Shown here one piece after another: positions 9,169 through 17,286 of a stretch of 64,000 nucleotides of DNA. The stretch comes from Treponema sp. Lineage in GTDB: Bacteria > Spirochaetota > Spirochaetia > Treponematales > Treponemataceae. The notes under the pieces were generated by a model, which was not told the DNA's origin, did no database searches, and was given only the letters and a program-made list of their open reading frames with translations. Position 1 is the stretch's first letter. Every line of letters begins with the position of its first letter. The DNA lies in NCBI GenBank assembly GCA_017940255.1, contig JAGAZB010000014.1, positions 62,001 to 126,000 of the forward strand, given 5' to 3'. Position numbers and translations under genes: made by a program.

Positions 9169-10098
9169 TTAATCAGCAAAATATGAGCGAAGAATTATAC
9201 CCTGGTCGTAATTTCCAAAGCCCCGGCCAAAGATATTCATGCCGCCCATGTGTACTGCATCTTCCTTTACACCCACCTTTACGCGGATAGAGTGGTGTTC
9301 AGAAATCTGAAGATCACTGATAGTTACATCAGAAATTTTTACGCCGTCAATAAAGCTGCCCTCGTTTGTAACGTAAAAGTTTTTAAGCAGACCGTACTGG
9401 GAGCCTTCCAGCTTCCACCATTCTGGAGTGTATTTACCACGCTTGTCGCCAAAGTCTCCCGGAGAGGTCCAGGTGCCGATTTCTGTTCTGTTGACCCAAA
9501 CTGTAATATCAGAAGGCCAGTTTGAGTTTGTTCCCGGTGTTTCAGATGAAAGTTCCATGCTGATTTCCAGTTTTTTAAGTTTTTTCTGGTCGTACATGGT
9601 GTTATTCGGGAATTTATATTCAAAATATCCGCTTCCACACCACAAAAGGCCGGCCTTCATGCGGTCTGGATTCAGGAATGAATCTGGAATATCAAGGAAA
9701 CCGATAATTTTATCTGATGAACACAGGCCGCAGGGGGCAGTAACCTGACAGTCTGTAAAGATTCCGATTGGCATTTCTACTTCAATAAAGTTCTTTTCGT
9801 TGCTTTTTTCTTCCGGGAACTGAACCAGAAGTTCCTTGAAAGAAGGTTTACAAAGCTTCTGATTTCCTTTTTTTGCCTTTACTGATTCTGTAATCAAAAG
9901 TCCGGCATCTTCAAGAATTGAAATATGAGTTGCAACAGTAGACTGAGGCAGCTTTAATGCATCAGAAATTTCGTTAATGTTACAGGTCTTTTTTCTGAGC
10001 AGGTCAAGCATCTGAATTCTTGGCTCTGAGGCAAGAGCTTTGATTTTATTTAAATCTTCAAGCGGATTAATAACAATTGTTGATTCAACTTCTTCCAT
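9169..10098 (-). CDS. ArsR-type transcriptional regulator with large C-terminal sensor-like domain
   Basis: This 309-residue protein begins with a winged helix of the ArsR kind (about residues 12-95: KALASEPRIQMLDLLRK, then the recognition region LPQSTVATHISILEDAGLL). A domain of about 200 residues follows that I do not recognise. It is rich in Trp, Gly and beta-type sequence (WPSDITVWVNRTEIGTW, YFEYKFPN) and has a CxxC pair (APCGLCSS). The beta-sandwich look and the arabinofuranosidase genes on both sides suggest that the C-terminal part binds an arabinose sugar and controls this locus. A TATACT box lies only 7 nt before the ATG, with no ribosome site, so the mRNA is probably leaderless. The role is inferred; the HTH is clear. 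Confidence 0.75.
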   Translation of the reverse strand: MEEVESTIVINPLEDLNKIKALASEPRIQMLDLLRKKTCNINEISDALKLPQSTVATHISILEDAGLLITESVKAKKGNQKLCKPSFKELLVQFPEEKSNEKNFIEVEMPIGIFTDCQVTAPCGLCSSDKIIGFLDIPDSFLNPDRMKAGLLWCGSGYFEYKFPNNTMYDQKKLKKLEISMELSSETPGTNSNWPSDITVWVNRTEIGTWTSPGDFGDKRGKYTPEWWKLEGSQYGLLKNFYVTNEGSFIDGVKISDVTISDLQISEHHSIRVKVGVKEDAVHMGGMNIFGRGFGNYDQGIILRSYFAD

Positions 10099-10105
10099 AA
10101 TTTTT

Positions 10106-10134
10106 AGTATAACGTTTAATTCCAGTTTTGTCTA
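10106..10134 (-). promoter_or_regulatory. promoter of the ArsR-type regulator (leaderless)
   Basis: On the minus strand TAGACA is 17 bp from TATACT (10106-10111). Only 7 nt separate the -10 box from the ATG, so transcription should begin at or next to the start codon. Confidence 0.5.
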
Positions 10135-10171
10135 TTAAAATCAACTTTTATGGATATGAAACAAGGATTGA

Positions 10172-10213
10172 GGACACAAAACTATCTTGCAGTTCTGTGT
10201 CCACGTTTTTTTT
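10172..10213 (+). terminator. plus-strand terminator between two minus-strand genes
   Basis: Arms GGACACA (10172-10178) and TGTGTCC (10196-10202) are followed on the plus strand by ACG and eight T. The U-tract faces the plus direction although both neighbouring genes are on the minus strand. It may block antisense transcription into the secreted GH51 gene. Confidence 0.6.
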
Positions 10214-10219
10214 GAGCCC

Positions 10220-12769
10220 TTATTTCCTTTGGATTTCAATAACACTAACAGAAGTTGGCTTTGCCGAATAAACGAAACTTTCTCCTATTCCAGTAATTGT
10301 GCTTTCAACAGGGCTAATCAGCTTAGGATTTTCGTAGCTGTTTTCATCATCAGGATTTCCACTGATAACAATAAGCTTTCCTTCAGCCTTAAGCTCTCCC
10401 GCATTCTGCAAATTTACCTTAATGCTCTGTTCTTCTTCACTTACATTTACAATTTTTACAATGATTTTGCCTTCGGCACCTTCACCTACATGGGCATAAA
10501 GAGGCGCAAAGTTTAAAACATCGGTGTATTCATGAATCAGTTTGCCATCCAGATAGCACTTGTAGCTTTCACCCTTTACTTCAATCTTGATGTCATACCA
10601 CTTTCCGTTTTCTATCGTAATAGCTTCTGTGTTTCCAATCACCGAGCGGGCAGCTGCGCTTCCTTTTTCTACGCAGCACTTTGTATTTGCCCAGCCGCCC
10701 AGGTTCCACCAGTAAAAAGAGCCGTCCTTGTGGCCGAACATAATCAAAAATCCTTCGTTTCCGCCGGTTTTCTTGGCTTTTAACTGCAAAACATAGTGTT
10801 CAGAACCCTTTCCCTGCATTACAAGGCGGCAATTTTCTGCAGTTGATGAGCCTATGATTGAGCCGTCTTTAAAAGCCCAGGCGCCGTTTTGTGAATCAAA
10901 GTTTGAAATATCATTTGCGGTCTTAGAATTATAGGTGATGTTTCCATTTGTTTTGGCTGTTACCGTAATATCTTTGTATTCAACTGTTGTAGACCATGAA
11001 CCAAGACCAATGCTTCCGCCTATGTATGCTTTTTCTGCCTTGCTTTCAGCTTCTTTTAATTCATATTTTACGCTTTTATCTGATTTATGATTCATAAACA
11101 ACTGCTGAACATAGTAATCTGGAGTTCCGTAAACACTTGTGTTTGTAAACCAGATCATATCCGGCGACCACTGGTAGTTATTTTCGCGGGCAAAAAGCGG
11201 TGCGTAAGAGGCAATTTCAACTATATCACCATTTTTTTCAAGGCTTGTCATGTATGCGGCGGCGGTTACTGCGGCATAAAGGGTGCCTGGTTTCTTTGCG
11301 CTTCCATTTTTGCTTTCTACCTGTGAGGCAAATTCACCAACGAATACCTTTGGCTGGCCCTGTCCGCGAGGATAGAAGTCAGAAATGTCATAGCGGCTGG
11401 TATTTGTAAGGAACCATGAAGGAGGGCAGTAGTAGTGTTCATCAACCAGATCTACGATTGTTTCTGATGAAGGATCACTTTCCCATTTTCGCACCTGCTT
11501 CCATGTATTAAAGAAGGTGTCGTCACTAGGGAAGGCTCCTGCAGACATAATCAGTTTTATTTCAGGATATTTTTCTCTAACCCGGTCTGCAATGTATTTA
11601 TAGCGTTCGTAGTAGTGTTCGCGGCCGTTTTCGTTTCCAATTCCCAGGTAATTCAGCTTAAATGGTTCGGGATGTCCCTGTTCCGCACGTTTTTTGCCCC
11701 ATTCACTGCTGGCGGAACCTGTAGCCCACTCAATTAAGTCCAGCGCATCCTGGGCAAAAGGCTCCATCTTTTCCAGTGGAATGTCTGCTTCGTTGTTGTT
11801 TTCCCCCGCAAAAGAGATTCCGCAGTTTATAATTGGAATAGGTTCAGCACCAATATCTTCGCATAAGCGGAAATATTCATAAAATCCCAGCCCCATAGAC
11901 TGCTGGTAGTTCCAGAAGTTCAGCTCTTCCACGCGTTCTTCTACCGGGCCAATTGTATTTTTCCACTGGTAGCGGTCCGAAAGGCGGGAACCTTCCACAA
12001 GACAGCCGCCCGGAAAACGCATAAAGGCCGGGTGCAGGTCTTCCAGCATTTGAGCCAGGTCTGCCCTGAGACCGTTTTCTTCATTTTTGTAAATATCAGC
12101 TCGGAAAAGGGAAACAAAATCTATATCCAGAGTGCCCCGCCTGCTGCCGGCGTAAATTCCAAGCACTGCATTTTCTGTACTTTCCCGGGCAGTAACATTA
12201 AATGTGTATTTCTGCCATTCGTTACTTATTTTCTTTACCTTGATTTTTGTGACTTTTGCTTTTTTGTCTTTAGAGCCCAGAACAATTACGGCTTTTTTTA
12301 CCTTTTTGTCAGGACTTCTTAAATAAAGCGAAAGGGGATAAGTTTTTCCTTCTTCAAGAGGAATGCCATTATATCCAGAATTTTCGATACCATCCCACTT
12401 AGCTTTTAATTCAATCTGGGCATAGGTCGGATTGTTTTTATTCAGAGGATTGTCTTTTTTTCCTTTGACCTTTGATTTTGCCTCTTTTTTTGCCTTAATA
12501 TTTACCGTTTTCCAGCATTCTGTGGCACTTCTGTGAGATTTCTTAAATTCAAAGGAGCGGTTTTGTATCAATTCACCATAAAGTCCGCCGTCTGCGGCGT
12601 AATTTATATCCTCATAGAAGATGCCAAAGAGATTTTCACTCACTTCGGTCTTTTCTTTTGAAAAATCTACTGTTAATTCAGCCTGATTTTGGGCAAAAAG
12701 CGGGTTTCCAGCCGAAAGTGCAGCCAGAAACAGGGCTGTAGAAAGAGACAATACTTTTTTGTATTTCAT
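10220..12769 (-). CDS. secreted GH51 alpha-L-arabinofuranosidase with inserted beta-sandwich domains
   Basis: This exported enzyme of about 849 residues begins with a signal peptide (MKYKKVLSLSTALFLAALSA, cleavage near LFAQ). A GGAGG site 5 nt before this ATG decides the start over an ATG 21 nt upstream. It belongs to the long GH51 type: EDINYAADGGLYGELIQNRS near the N-terminus, then a carbohydrate-binding-like beta domain (about 80-230). The TIM barrel follows, with FMRFPGGCLVEG, the acid/base Glu in LGIGNENGREHYYERY, and the nucleophile Glu in VFVGEFAS. After the barrel a concanavalin-like domain (about 620-760, FLIMFGHKDGSFYWW, YKCYLDGKLIHEY) is inserted into the C-terminal beta domain. 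It would strip arabinose side chains outside the cytoplasm before import. Confidence 0.9.
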   Translation of the reverse strand: MKYKKVLSLSTALFLAALSAGNPLFAQNQAELTVDFSKEKTEVSENLFGIFYEDINYAADGGLYGELIQNRSFEFKKSHRSATECWKTVNIKAKKEAKSKVKGKKDNPLNKNNPTYAQIELKAKWDGIENSGYNGIPLEEGKTYPLSLYLRSPDKKVKKAVIVLGSKDKKAKVTKIKVKKISNEWQKYTFNVTARESTENAVLGIYAGSRRGTLDIDFVSLFRADIYKNEENGLRADLAQMLEDLHPAFMRFPGGCLVEGSRLSDRYQWKNTIGPVEERVEELNFWNYQQSMGLGFYEYFRLCEDIGAEPIPIINCGISFAGENNNEADIPLEKMEPFAQDALDLIEWATGSASSEWGKKRAEQGHPEPFKLNYLGIGNENGREHYYERYKYIADRVREKYPEIKLIMSAGAFPSDDTFFNTWKQVRKWESDPSSETIVDLVDEHYYCPPSWFLTNTSRYDISDFYPRGQGQPKVFVGEFASQVESKNGSAKKPGTLYAAVTAAAYMTSLEKNGDIVEIASYAPLFARENNYQWSPDMIWFTNTSVYGTPDYYVQQLFMNHKSDKSVKYELKEAESKAEKAYIGGSIGLGSWSTTVEYKDITVTAKTNGNITYNSKTANDISNFDSQNGAWAFKDGSIIGSSTAENCRLVMQGKGSEHYVLQLKAKKTGGNEGFLIMFGHKDGSFYWWNLGGWANTKCCVEKGSAAARSVIGNTEAITIENGKWYDIKIEVKGESYKCYLDGKLIHEYTDVLNFAPLYAHVGEGAEGKIIVKIVNVSEEEQSIKVNLQNAGELKAEGKLIVISGNPDDENSYENPKLISPVESTITGIGESFVYSAKPTSVSVIEIQRK

Positions 12770-12785
12770 TAAATCCTCCAAGATA

Positions 12786-12801
12786 ATCAATATTTTTTGA
12801 T
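12786..12801. promoter_or_regulatory. inverted repeat at the transcription start of the secreted GH51 gene
   Basis: ATCAA (12786-12790) and TTGAT (12797-12801) with a 6-bp spacer lie just downstream of the TAATAT -10 box of the minus-strand GH51 gene, over or after its expected start point. The half-sites match the TTGAT/ATCAA core of the other sites in the locus, in a position suited to repression. Confidence 0.4.
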
Positions 12802-12809
12802 ATTAAGTC

Positions 12810-12839
12810 ATATTAGGAGCCAAAATTGCGAAAAGTCAA
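12810..12839 (-). promoter_or_regulatory. promoter of the secreted GH51 gene
   Basis: On the minus strand TTGACT (12834-12839) is 18 bp from TAATAT (12810-12815). It is divergent from the LamG-lipoprotein promoter, and the site at 12858-12871 lies between them. Confidence 0.6.
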
Positions 12840-12857
12840 GGAAAATATCAGTAAAAA

Positions 12858-12871
12858 TCAATAAATATCAA
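12858..12871. promoter_or_regulatory. candidate arabinan-regulon operator shared by divergent promoters
   Basis: TCAATAAATATCAA matches the TTGATAAATATCAA palindrome at 12 of 14 positions. It lies between the divergent promoters of the secreted GH51 gene and the LamG/GH43 operon, 9 bp upstream of the latter's -35 box. That is the same offset as at the GH51-pair promoter. Confidence 0.5.
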
Positions 12872-12880
12872 AATAATTTG

Positions 12881-12909
12881 TTGACAATCAAAAAATCTGG
12901 ACTTATGAT
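12881..12909 (+). promoter_or_regulatory. promoter of the LamG-lipoprotein/GH43 operon
   Basis: TTGACA (12881-12886) is 17 bp from TATGAT (12904-12909). The block GGACTTA before the -10 box recurs in the promoter of the ABC binding protein at 17.3 kb. Confidence 0.7.
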
Positions 12910-12934
12910 TTGAGCCATGGAGGAAAAAAGAAAA

Positions 12935-14329
12935 ATGAAAAAATTACTTCTTGGTGCTGCGGCTCTTGCTGCAGTTGCACTTCTTGCCGGCTGTTCAAAG
13001 GCTTCTAAATCAAAAGCTGCTTCTAATTCAGGCCTTGTTGGTTACTTCACCTTTGATGAAGCTATTGAAGATGACGAGATTCTTGATCATTCAGCTGCAA
13101 AAACAAATGCTACCTTGGATGCTCTGGATGGTTTTAAAATGACAGAAGGTGTAAGCGGACAGGCTCTCGTGCTTGACGGTACACAGTACATTTCTCTTGA
13201 AGATAATGTACTTTCTGGACAGGGCCTTACAATGGCTGCCTGGGTAAAGGTTGGAGTCTGGAAAACCTGGCAGCGTGTATTTGATATTGGTGGCGGAGAC
13301 GGAACAAAAGACGTATTCCTTGCTGTAGACGGACGAATGGCAGGAACTTTCTGTGCTTACGAGCAGTCAACTGGAGTTTCTTGTAACGCTCCTCTTACTC
13401 CTATTAAAAAATGGACGCATCTTGCCATGACAATTGGAGATGGAAAACTTGCTCTTTATGTAAACGGCGAGCTTGCAGAAGAAAAAGAAATGACCGTTTC
13501 TATCGAAGACCTTAAGGCTGGTGCTACAGGAATCTTTGTTGGTCGTTCAAACTGGGTAGCAGACCCTCTTCTTGAAGGTGCGATTGATGAAATTGTAATT
13601 TCAAAACGTGCTATGTCTGCTGAAGAAATACATGATATTTATGTTAAAAATGCTCAGGGCGGTGGAGCTTCGGTTGATGTTGCAAACGCAGAACCTTTTG
13701 TAATTTCTGCTGCTTCAAACGTTACTGCTTATTATTCATTTGACGGCGAAGACGGCGTAAAAGACCTTTCTGGAGCTGGAAATGATTCAACCACAAATGC
13801 CGGAGAATATGTTGAAGGTAAAAACGGTAAGGCTCTTCTTTTGAATGGAGCTGAACAGTACATCAGCCTTAATCAGAAACTTCTTTCTGGAAACGGCTTT
13901 ACTTTTGCTGCATGGGTAAAGGTAAATGCAATGGCAGACTGGGCTCGTATTTTTGATATGGGCGATGCTGGTGGAAATGACTGGTGGCTTGGAAAAGAAG
14001 GCGGATCTGGAAAACTTCGTCTTGATGTAAACAATCCAAAGGGTAGTGTTTCTGTAACTGGTCCTGTTATTGAAGATGGTGTTTGGACTCATGTTGCAAT
14101 CACAGTTGGTGATGAAGTTGCTTCTATGTATGTAAACGGCAAACTTGTTATGAATAACGGTTCACAGGCTCTTCCAACAGACCTTCTTAATGGTTTGCAG
14201 GGTGCTTATATCGGACGTTCTAACTGGCCTGATCCTTACATTAATGCAACTTTTGATGATGTGCTTTTCGCAAATCGTGCTTACTCAGAAACAGAAGTGG
14301 CTTCTTTGTACAAAGGAATTTCTAAATAA
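12935..14329 (+). CDS. lipoprotein with two tandem LamG/concanavalin-like domains
   Basis: This protein of about 464 residues is a lipoprotein (MKKLLLGAAALAAVALLAGC). Two concanavalin A-like domains of the LamG_3 type follow. Domain 1 starts GLVGYFTFDEAIEDDEILD and domain 2 starts TAYYSFDGEDGVKDLSG. They share GKALLLNGAEQYISL-like, FTFAAWVKV, WTHVAITVGD and AYIGRSNW motifs, so they arose by internal duplication. No catalytic residues are visible. A role as a surface glycan-binding protein for arabinan is inferred from its place at the head of the GH43 genes. The start at the second Met is preferred because GGAGG lies inside the longer open frame that begins at 12917. Confidence 0.8.
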   Translation: MKKLLLGAAALAAVALLAGCSKASKSKAASNSGLVGYFTFDEAIEDDEILDHSAAKTNATLDALDGFKMTEGVSGQALVLDGTQYISLEDNVLSGQGLTMAAWVKVGVWKTWQRVFDIGGGDGTKDVFLAVDGRMAGTFCAYEQSTGVSCNAPLTPIKKWTHLAMTIGDGKLALYVNGELAEEKEMTVSIEDLKAGATGIFVGRSNWVADPLLEGAIDEIVISKRAMSAEEIHDIYVKNAQGGGASVDVANAEPFVISAASNVTAYYSFDGEDGVKDLSGAGNDSTTNAGEYVEGKNGKALLLNGAEQYISLNQKLLSGNGFTFAAWVKVNAMADWARIFDMGDAGGNDWWLGKEGGSGKLRLDVNNPKGSVSVTGPVIEDGVWTHVAITVGDEVASMYVNGKLVMNNGSQALPTDLLNGLQGAYIGRSNWPDPYINATFDDVLFANRAYSETEVASLYKGISK

Positions 14330-14341
14330 TTAAAAAAACTA

Positions 14342-14392
14342 GTTTTCAGAGCCAGAATCTCCTGTGCTGGTTCTGAAAACTTTTAAATCAAA
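14342..14392 (+). terminator. partial terminator/attenuator hairpin after the LamG gene
   Basis: Arms GTTTTCAGAGCCAG (14342-14355) and CTGGTTCTGAAAAC (14367-14380) are followed by TTTTAAATC and another T run. This would lower expression of the downstream GH43 genes relative to the LamG lipoprotein. Confidence 0.6.
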
Positions 14393-14412
14393 ATTTTTTT
14401 TGTGTGGATAAT

Positions 14413-15354
14413 ATGAATATCACTGATATTACAGAAGATGATGAAAGAAAACCGCTTATTTTGCAGCGGGCAGACCCTTATGTTTATTTTCACAGCGACG
14501 GATATTATTATTTTACGGCTTCCGTTCCTGAATATGACAGAATTGAACTGCGCAGAGCGTGGTCTGTAAAGGGCCTGGCTCAGGCTCAGGGCGTAACAAT
14601 CTGGAAAAAACATGCTGACGGTCCCATGTCATGGCATATCTGGGCACCGGAGCTTCATTATATAAATGGAAAATGGTACATCTACTTTGCGGCAGGAAGG
14701 GCAGAAGACCCCTGGTGGATTAGAACTTATGTTTTGGAAAATACTTCACCTGATCCTTTTTGCGGTCAGTGGGAAGAAAAGGGACTCTTGGAATCTGAAT
14801 GGGATTCTTTTATGCTTGATACCACAGTTTTTAATCATAATGATAAATGGTATGCAGTCTGGGCGCAAAAAAATGAAGATAGAAGTATAAATTCAGCTTT
14901 ATATATTGCCCAGATGGAGTCTCCAATCAAATTAAAGCTTCCGCAGACCCTGCTTACCCTGCCGGAATATGACTGGGAGTGCCGGGGCTTTAAGGTGAAC
15001 GAAGGTCCTGCTGTGCTTAAAAGAAATGGAAAAATCTTTATAACCTATTCGGCAAGTGCAACAGATGCAACTTATTGTATGGGCATGCTTGTTGCAGACG
15101 AAAATGCTGATCTTACAAAAGCGGAATCATGGAAAAAACTTGACAGAAGCGTATTTGCAACAGATGCTGAAAAGGGCATTTTTGGACCGGGGCATAATAG
15201 TTTTACAAGTTCTCGTGATGGAAAAGAAGATTATCTGATTTATCACGCCAGACCTTATGCTCAGGTAGATTTAGCCTTTGCACTTTATGATCCTAACCGT
15301 CATACCTGGGTAAAAAGAATAAAGTATGATGATAAGGGCTATCCTGTTTTTTGA
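14413..15354 (+). CDS. cytoplasmic GH43 arabinofuranosidase/xylosidase-type glycosidase
   Basis: This five-bladed beta-propeller enzyme of about 313 residues has no signal peptide. GH43 catalytic residues are visible: the base Asp in RADPYVYFHSDG, the pKa-modulating Asp in SFMLDTTVFNHN, and the acid Glu in VNEGPAVLKRNG. FTASVPEYDRIELRRA follows the first blade. It probably hydrolyses arabinose-containing oligosaccharides after import; arabinofuranosidase and beta-xylosidase activities cannot be separated by eye. A GTG at 14404 extends the frame by three codons, but the ATG at 14413 sits better behind the weak GTGGAT sequence. It is co-directional with the next GH43 gene, 9 nt away. Confidence 0.85.
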   Translation: MNITDITEDDERKPLILQRADPYVYFHSDGYYYFTASVPEYDRIELRRAWSVKGLAQAQGVTIWKKHADGPMSWHIWAPELHYINGKWYIYFAAGRAEDPWWIRTYVLENTSPDPFCGQWEEKGLLESEWDSFMLDTTVFNHNDKWYAVWAQKNEDRSINSALYIAQMESPIKLKLPQTLLTLPEYDWECRGFKVNEGPAVLKRNGKIFITYSASATDATYCMGMLVADENADLTKAESWKKLDRSVFATDAEKGIFGPGHNSFTSSRDGKEDYLIYHARPYAQVDLAFALYDPNRHTWVKRIKYDDKGYPVF

Positions 15355-15363
15355 GGTAATTTT

Positions 15364-17199
15364 ATGAAAAAGAAGTTTTTTGGGAGTTTAATTATGATTT
15401 CAGCGGCACTCTTGAGTCTTTCTGTTTTTTCTTCTTGTGGTGAGGATAAAAAATCATCTGATAAATCACCTGAAAAATCTGCCAAAGATGTTGATCTTGC
15501 TGTTTATAAAAAATATTCCCGTCCAAATAACGGCTCTCAAAGCGAATGGGAAACTCTGAACTGTCATGACCCCAAGCTTTTTCAGGATGATGACGGCACA
15601 TATTATGTTTATTCCACAGACGCTGCAATGGGAAATGCTGGTGTAAAAGGGCTTCAAATCAGAAAATCAAGTGATTTAGTACACTGGCAGAGTCTTGAAA
15701 AATCTATGATTCAGGATAATTGGGACGAAGACTGGCTTGAATGGTGTGGTTTTAATGATGTAACGGCTTCTTCCTGGGCGCCAACCATTATAAAGCAAAA
15801 TGGTTTGTATTATATGCTCCACGGAATCTGCGTTCCTGCCTCAGACGGCAGCCATCACAACGCCGCCATCGCTTTTTCAATCGCCAGTTCTCCCGAAGGC
15901 CCCTTCTATCCGGCCCATTTGGCCGCAGCCAGGGATCCCCAAATCGCCAGTGTGCTACTGAGCCTTGGCGTGCGCTACGAACAGTCGGTCTTTGTCCGCT
16001 ATGCCTTCGTAGACCGCAGCGACGACCCTTTTGAAGACGAAAAAGTTACCAAATATCCAAGCCTTAATACAGGTGCCTATGATACTGCCAGTCAAACTGA
16101 ATTGGAAAGCGCTTCCTGGAACGGTGGCTTTGGTACAATTGACCCGGAATTCGTGTTTGATGTGGCTAGCGGCGAACTTATGACCTATAAAATTGGCGGA
16201 AACCTCTGTTATGCCCTCACTTACGGTTCCTGGAAGGGTGGTATTGCTGTAATGTATGTGGATGCCCTTTCTCTAAAGCCGGTTGACTCTGCGGGGTGCG
16301 AACTAGATGTTCCGGCCGACAGCAGTGAAAATGCCTTTGGAGTGCTGATTGCCGGTGGAAACGGAGCCGCTTACGAAGGCGCCCAGGTGATTTATAACTC
16401 AGATACAGGTTTTTACTATGTTTTTGTGTCTATGGGAGACCTGCAGTGGGAATACCGCATAGGTATTGGTCGTTCTACAGAGCTTGAAGGTCCTTATTCA
16501 GATACTTCCGGCAATCCAATGCTCCTGGATTCTGCTCATGCAAATGATTATCACTCTTACGGGGGAAAAATTTTGCCTGCCGCAGAGCTCAGCGGGGAAT
16601 ATGCCTTCCGCAGCCAGGGTGGGCAGAGTATTCTTCGCACAAAAGACGGAAAAATAATGCTGGCCTGTCATTCACGCACTAATTTTACTCCTGAATATTA
16701 CTTCTTTTTGCAGCTTCATCAGCTCTTTTTTAATCAGGATAGCTGGCCTGTATTGAATCAAAATGAATATTACAATGATTATCAGGGGGTTGATGAAATA
16801 CTGAAGCCTCTTACTTTAGAAGATATAGCCGGCAGCTATGACGTAATTCTTACAGAACGCAGCAGCCAGACCAAGGCTGTAAAATTCTTTGGAGATTCTT
16901 CCGACCATATTGTCCATGTTGCAGATGCCCAGCCTGCCTTGTCCAAAGAAATTGTTCTTACAAAAGGAAAAAATGGCGGAAAGGTGAAGGGGGCTTACAA
17001 AGGTAAGTGGACTCTGGCCGATGATGGTTATAGTATTGAAATCTCTTTGGATAATATCGGGAATTTCCGTGGTTATATCTTTGAAGCTGTGGATTGGGCT
17101 CGAAAAGGCACTTCCGGTTCTCGTAAAACAATCAGTTTTAGCGCTTTAGATTCAGAAAAAACGGGAGAATACCTCTGGGCTAATCAGAAAAAACGATAA
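15364..17199 (+). CDS. surface lipoprotein GH43, likely endo-arabinanase
   Basis: This 611-residue lipoprotein (signal MKKKFFGSLIMISAALLSLS, lipobox FSSC) has a GH43 propeller. The base Asp is in LNCHDPKLFQDDDGTYYVYS, the second Asp in GTIDPEFVFD, and the acid Glu in AYEGAQVIYNSDTGFYYVF. SSWAPTIIKQNGLYYML is typical of endo-1,5-alpha-arabinanases. The C-terminal part (about 480-611, GSYDVILTERSS, KGKWTLADDGY) looks like the beta-barrel domain of the larger arabinanases. Residues about 160-219 are an insertion relative to the usual propeller, and their DNA (15841-16020) is 60% G+C by hand count, far above the surroundings. It would cut the arabinan backbone at the cell surface. Confidence 0.85.
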   Translation: MKKKFFGSLIMISAALLSLSVFSSCGEDKKSSDKSPEKSAKDVDLAVYKKYSRPNNGSQSEWETLNCHDPKLFQDDDGTYYVYSTDAAMGNAGVKGLQIRKSSDLVHWQSLEKSMIQDNWDEDWLEWCGFNDVTASSWAPTIIKQNGLYYMLHGICVPASDGSHHNAAIAFSIASSPEGPFYPAHLAAARDPQIASVLLSLGVRYEQSVFVRYAFVDRSDDPFEDEKVTKYPSLNTGAYDTASQTELESASWNGGFGTIDPEFVFDVASGELMTYKIGGNLCYALTYGSWKGGIAVMYVDALSLKPVDSAGCELDVPADSSENAFGVLIAGGNGAAYEGAQVIYNSDTGFYYVFVSMGDLQWEYRIGIGRSTELEGPYSDTSGNPMLLDSAHANDYHSYGGKILPAAELSGEYAFRSQGGQSILRTKDGKIMLACHSRTNFTPEYYFFLQLHQLFFNQDSWPVLNQNEYYNDYQGVDEILKPLTLEDIAGSYDVILTERSSQTKAVKFFGDSSDHIVHVADAQPALSKEIVLTKGKNGGKVKGAYKGKWTLADDGYSIEISLDNIGNFRGYIFEAVDWARKGTSGSRKTISFSALDSEKTGEYLWANQKKR

Positions 17200-17245
17200 A
17201 ACTTGATAAAAATGACAAATAATTAAGGGATAACCCCTAGAAAAG

Positions 17246-17260
17246 TTGATATAGTATCAA
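17246..17260. promoter_or_regulatory. candidate arabinan-regulon operator (TTGATATAGTATCAA)
   Basis: Palindromic arms TTGATA and TATCAA are separated by 3 bp, 26 bp upstream of the -35 box of the ABC binding-protein gene. Confidence 0.5.
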
Positions 17261-17266
17261 AAAATA

Positions 17267-17280
17267 AGGATATTTATCAA
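17267..17280. promoter_or_regulatory. second operator-like site before the ABC binding-protein promoter
   Basis: AGGATATTTATCAA matches the 14-bp palindrome TTGATATTTATCAA at 12 positions and ends 6 bp before the -35 box. This is close to the offset seen at the GH51-pair and LamG promoters. Confidence 0.5.
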
Positions 17281-17286
17281 AAAATG

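Noticed and set aside
10220-12790. Longer start of the secreted GH51 enzyme at 12790
   Set aside because: GGAGG lies inside this extension and directs the ATG at 12769, which also gives a clean signal peptide.
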